This document shows, one piece after another, positions 42,423 to 44,680 of a DNA stretch of 44,680 nucleotides. How positions within the stretch are numbered: position 1 is the stretch's first letter; each line of letters begins with the position of its first letter. Made by a program: the position numbers and the translations under genes. The notes under the pieces were generated by a model. The model ran no database searches. It was not told where the DNA came from and saw nothing but the letters and a program-made list of their open reading frames with translations. This stretch comes from CAYFRC01 sp050946115 (lineage in GTDB: Bacteria > Bacillota > Clostridia > Christensenellales > Aristaeellaceae): contig JBMNUF010000021.1 of NCBI GenBank assembly GCA_050946115.1, forward strand, positions 1 through 44,680, written 5' to 3'.

Positions 42423-43145
42423 TTATTGCACCTTGGAAAGCACGGTGATGTGGGGGTTGGCACCCTCGTACCAGTAGAGGAAGCCTTCCATGTCGATCAC
42501 ATCGCCGACATTGAGCGCCTCGACGGCCTTATACACATCGGTATCTGCGCCGCGCAGATAGCTCTCCACGACGAAGTTGTACACGTTGCCCTCGTAGGAC
42601 ACGTTGAAATACAGGTCGTTGCCCTGCGTGCCGGAGCCGTCCCAGTTGTACAGGAACGCAGCTTCCTTGCCCTCCGCATCGGTGATGGGTTCGACGGTCA
42701 TGCCCTTGAAGGAGACATATTCGTTCTGATGGTCGATGAGTTCGTCCGTGCCCAAGAGCGCGGTGGCATCGAGCGGCTGTGCGATAAAGGATTCGCCTTC
42801 GATGATCTCAAACGTCGCGTCGACGATCTCGATCTCGCCGCTCCACTCGGCCTTGTAGCCGCTCACGCGGATCTTCGTGCCGGGCACGAGCAGGGCATAC
42901 TCTTCCTCGGTGCACGCCATGTTGTAGAGGAAATACGCGCCGTCTTCCGCCTGCGTATACACGGTCGCCTTGTCTTCCCACCAGGACTGCTTGTCCTGCA
43001 CATAGGTCTCGACCACGACCGGAGTATCGAGCTCCGCCGCGATGTACTCGGCGTGGGTCATAACTACGACTTCTTCTGCCATCGCGGGAAGAACCGCGCA
43101 CAGGGAAAGCACCAGTACCAGAGCAGCCGCAAACAGTTTCTTCAT
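42423..43145 (-). CDS. Exported OB-fold-like protein of unknown function
   Basis: 240 residues from the ATG at 43145 (GGGAGG upstream). Signal peptide MKKLFAAALVLVLSLCAVLP with AMA-E cleavage near residue 23, no lipobox. The mature part is two copies of a beta-rich module: residues about 40-115 (VVVETYVQDKQSWW, AYFLYNMACTEEEYALLVPG, KIRVSGYKAEWSGEIEI) and about 135-235 (YVSFKGMTVEPI, DLYFNVSYEGNVYNFVVESY, VGDVIDMEGFLYWYEG, ending in TVLSKVQ). This recalls OB-fold proteins that bind ligands on the cell surface, and the C-terminal domain of the protein at 8365. Alone between its own promoter and terminator. Confidence 0.8.
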   Translation of the reverse strand: MKKLFAAALVLVLSLCAVLPAMAEEVVVMTHAEYIAAELDTPVVVETYVQDKQSWWEDKATVYTQAEDGAYFLYNMACTEEEYALLVPGTKIRVSGYKAEWSGEIEIVDATFEIIEGESFIAQPLDATALLGTDELIDHQNEYVSFKGMTVEPITDAEGKEAAFLYNWDGSGTQGNDLYFNVSYEGNVYNFVVESYLRGADTDVYKAVEALNVGDVIDMEGFLYWYEGANPHITVLSKVQ

Positions 43146-43178
43146 CGAAATAACCTCCCATGTATTTGATCCAAATCT

Positions 43179-43206
43179 ATTATAGCGCATAAGATGGACG
43201 ATTCAA
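43179..43206 (-). promoter_or_regulatory. Promoter of the exported OB-like gene
   Basis: On the minus strand TTGAAT (43201-43206), 16-base spacer, TATAAT (43179-43184), about 35 bases before the ATG. Divergent from the LCP promoter. Confidence 0.7.
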
Positions 43207-43220
43207 TGGTACTTCATGTT

Positions 43221-43275
43221 ATTTCTTGGGACAGAACGCGAACGGGCAGCGTTTTCGTTTGCAATCCCAAGAAAT
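43221..43275. repeat. Long-spaced perfect inverted repeat over the LCP promoter
   Basis: ATTTCTTGGGA (43221-43231) and TCCCAAGAAAT (43265-43275), 11 bases each with 33 between. The right arm lies between the -35 and -10 boxes of the LCP promoter. Possible pair of half-sites or looping operator. Confidence 0.6.
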
Positions 43276-43287
43276 ATAGAGTATAAT
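43259..43287 (+). promoter_or_regulatory. Sigma-A promoter of the LCP gene
   Basis: TTGCAA (43259-43264), 17-base spacer, TATAAT (43282-43287), about 30 bases before the ATG. Confidence 0.82.
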
Positions 43288-43318
43288 ATAGAAAATTTGA
43301 TGAACGTGAGGGACATAA

Positions 43319-44485
43319 ATGAGCATGAACATGCGCGATCGCAGATCTTCCTCTCAGAGGCCATCCGCCTCCTCCCGCAGGCGCAGAAAAAAACAGGCGA
43401 CGGGGCGCTTTTATGCCTTTGTCGCCCTTGTCGCGGTCGTTATCCTTGCCGCCATCTTCGTTCCGAAGATGCTTCGCAGCCGCGGCGCCGACAATCCCCC
43501 CGCCGCCCAAAACGAAGTGCAGAACCGGGTGCCCGACGACACCGCGCCCGACGATTCTTCCGAGATCAAGAGCATTTCCGATCTCATCGAGTCCGACGAC
43601 GAGCTTGCCCCGCTCGAGGGAAGCCAAAAAGTGCAGACATCCGCCGACCTCAGCGTGAACACCTCCCTGCCTTCCACATGGCACAACATCCTGCTGCTCG
43701 GTACCGATTCGCGCAACAAGAACAAGGTATCGCGCACCGACACCATGATGATCGCTTCCATCAACGAAAAGGACGGGCGCATCAAGCTCATTTCCATCAT
43801 GCGCGATATGATCGTCGATATCCCCGGGCACGGTCAGAACAAGATGAATGCCTGCGTCTATTTCGGCGGGCCGGAGCTTCTCATGCAGGTGCTCAACGAA
43901 AAGCTGCATATGAACATCACCGAATATGCGATGGTCAACTTCTACAGCTTCCAGCACGTGATCGATGCCATCGGCGGGATCGAATTGGACATCACGCAGG
44001 AGGAAATGGAGCGCCTCAATACCGTCCTCGGCGAAAACGCGAAGGCGTCCGGCATGGCGCAGGAAGACTGGAAGCGCGCGGAGGCGGAGCTGAAAACCTT
44101 CGGCGCAAACACGCACCTAAACGGCATGCAGGCGCTCGGCTATGCCCGCATCCGCCACATCGACAGCGACTATCAGAGGACGAAGCGCCAGCGCGACGTG
44201 TTGAACGCCGTACTAAAGAAGGCCAAGACGATGAATCTCACCGTGAAGGATATTCTCGGGCTCGCGCAGGACGTATACGGCTATATCGATACGAACATCC
44301 CCATCAACAGCGCGATAACGCTCGCGAGTTCCGTCCTTTCCAACGGCGTCGGCGAGATCGAGCAGGCGCGCATGCCCGCAAAAAACACCGCCAAATCCGA
44401 AACGCGGGGCGGCAAAGCCGCACTGTGGGACGTCGATTACGAGGCAAACGCCCGGGTACTGTACACGTACATCTACGAATCCTAA
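43319..44485 (+). CDS. LytR-CpsA-Psr (LCP) family cell-wall ligase
   Basis: 388 residues. An Arg-rich cytoplasmic N-terminus (1-28) and one membrane helix (about 30-50) leave the rest outside the cell. After a Pro/Asp-rich linker the LCP domain runs about 120-310: NILLLGTDSR, RTDTMMIASI, ISIMRDMIVDIPGHG, NKMNACVYFGG, and the lipid-phosphate arginines in YARIRHIDSDYQRTKRQRDV. LCP proteins move glycopolymers (teichoic acid, capsule, glycan) from undecaprenyl pyrophosphate onto peptidoglycan. A short C-terminal extension follows the domain. GAGGGA lies before the ATG. Confidence 0.96.
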   Translation: MSMNMRDRRSSSQRPSASSRRRRKKQATGRFYAFVALVAVVILAAIFVPKMLRSRGADNPPAAQNEVQNRVPDDTAPDDSSEIKSISDLIESDDELAPLEGSQKVQTSADLSVNTSLPSTWHNILLLGTDSRNKNKVSRTDTMMIASINEKDGRIKLISIMRDMIVDIPGHGQNKMNACVYFGGPELLMQVLNEKLHMNITEYAMVNFYSFQHVIDAIGGIELDITQEEMERLNTVLGENAKASGMAQEDWKRAEAELKTFGANTHLNGMQALGYARIRHIDSDYQRTKRQRDVLNAVLKKAKTMNLTVKDILGLAQDVYGYIDTNIPINSAITLASSVLSNGVGEIEQARMPAKNTAKSETRGGKAALWDVDYEANARVLYTYIYES

Positions 44486-44498
44486 ATGCTTTATGACA

Positions 44499-44528
44499 AA
44501 ACCCAGCGGGGCGCGCCCCGCTGGGTTT
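44499..44528 (+). terminator. Strong terminator after the LCP gene
   Basis: AAACCCAGCGGGGC (44499-44512) and GCCCCGCTGGGTTT (44515-44528) form a near-continuous palindrome, followed by GTGT. Confidence 0.9.
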
Positions 44529-44596
44529 GTGTATGCCTTCGTTTACAGTTTTGATACTATTCTCATTCTACCCCCTATACAAAAGGGAGAGGGAGT

Positions 44597-44604
44597 GGTA
44601 TAAT
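44597..44604 (+). promoter_or_regulatory. Putative extended -10 promoter of the last gene
   Basis: TGG directly followed by TATAAT (44599-44604), with a weak TATACA 17 bases upstream as -35. Confidence 0.5.
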
Positions 44605-44621
44605 GGAAAGGGTGATGAGAG

Positions 44622-44680
44622 ATGAGTCGATTCGAGATCAATGAAGCAGAATACGAAGCGATCAAACGAGCGGAAAAAGA
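44622..44680 (+). CDS. N-terminus of a probable IS630-type transposase (cut by the window end)
   Basis: Only 19 residues are visible: MSRFEINEAEYEAIKRAEK. The ribosome site AAAGGGTGATGAG is just upstream. The opening (M-S-x-[FY]-x-I-x-x-x-[EQ]-Y-x-x-I-K) is like the helix-turn-helix start of IS630-family transposases in Clostridia, but so few residues allow only a weak call. It could be another small DNA-binding protein. Confidence 0.35.
   Translation, partial: MSRFEINEAEYEAIKRAEK

Noticed and set aside
1..44680. CRISPR array, tRNA, rRNA or prophage
   Set aside because: No regularly spaced repeats, cloverleaf-like or rRNA-like sequence, and no phage structural genes were recognised by reading; a covariance-model search was not possible.

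Overview
The window looks like chromosome from an anaerobic, low-to-mid GC Gram-positive bacterium of the Clostridia, probably a gut member. Signs are AGGAGG-type ribosome binding sites, textbook sigma-A promoters, oxygen-sensitive radical enzymes (a glycyl radical enzyme with its activase, and an NrdG-like activase), an LCP wall-assembly protein, and sugar ABC importers with no ATPase gene of their own. Solute-binding proteins with type I signal peptides and no lipobox would suit Christensenellales-like lineages, but that placement is a guess. No rRNA, tRNA, CRISPR array or phage genes were seen.

Layout: 1-1100 is an insertion-sequence graveyard (two IS66-type pieces and one IS256-type piece, all broken). 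1361-2200 is an orphan TIM-barrel protein. 2474-5717 (minus) is a three-gene sugar importer with a consensus promoter overlapped by a perfect palindrome. 6122-8209 is a membrane pyrophosphatase of the K+-independent (H+-pumping) type. 8365-10906 holds three exported beta-rich proteins (PG-binding, FxLYD-like and SH3 types), followed by an alpha/alpha-toroid orphan at 11139-12098.

The most interesting region is the minus-strand operon from 24374 down to 12247. It encodes two LplB/LplC-type permeases, a solute-binding protein, an unassigned TIM-barrel glycosidase-like protein, a GH38 alpha-mannosidase, a glycyl radical activase and a glycyl radical enzyme. It starts from a perfect consensus promoter and ends at a bidirectional terminator. 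The inferred logic is import of a glycan or glycoside, cytoplasmic cleavage by the two hydrolases, then radical chemistry on a released product. The radical enzyme has the glycyl radical loop and a thiyl cysteine, but reads GCNW where characterised dehydratases and decarboxylases read GCxE, so its reaction is probably not one of the standard ones.

24671-30750 (plus) is a run of membrane and housekeeping genes (MATE, Eis-like acetyltransferase, CDF, AI-2E family, GT4), meeting head-on an nrdG-mrfA pair (33494-30740, minus). 33616-37881 is a MarR-controlled heterodimeric ABC exporter with one degenerate ATP site and a double operator around its promoter. 37987-42268 is a compact four-gene operon (DUF554, MFS, serine hydrolase, QueG-like). 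42423-43145 is another exported OB-like protein, and 43319-44485 is an LCP protein. The window ends inside a probable IS630-type transposase.
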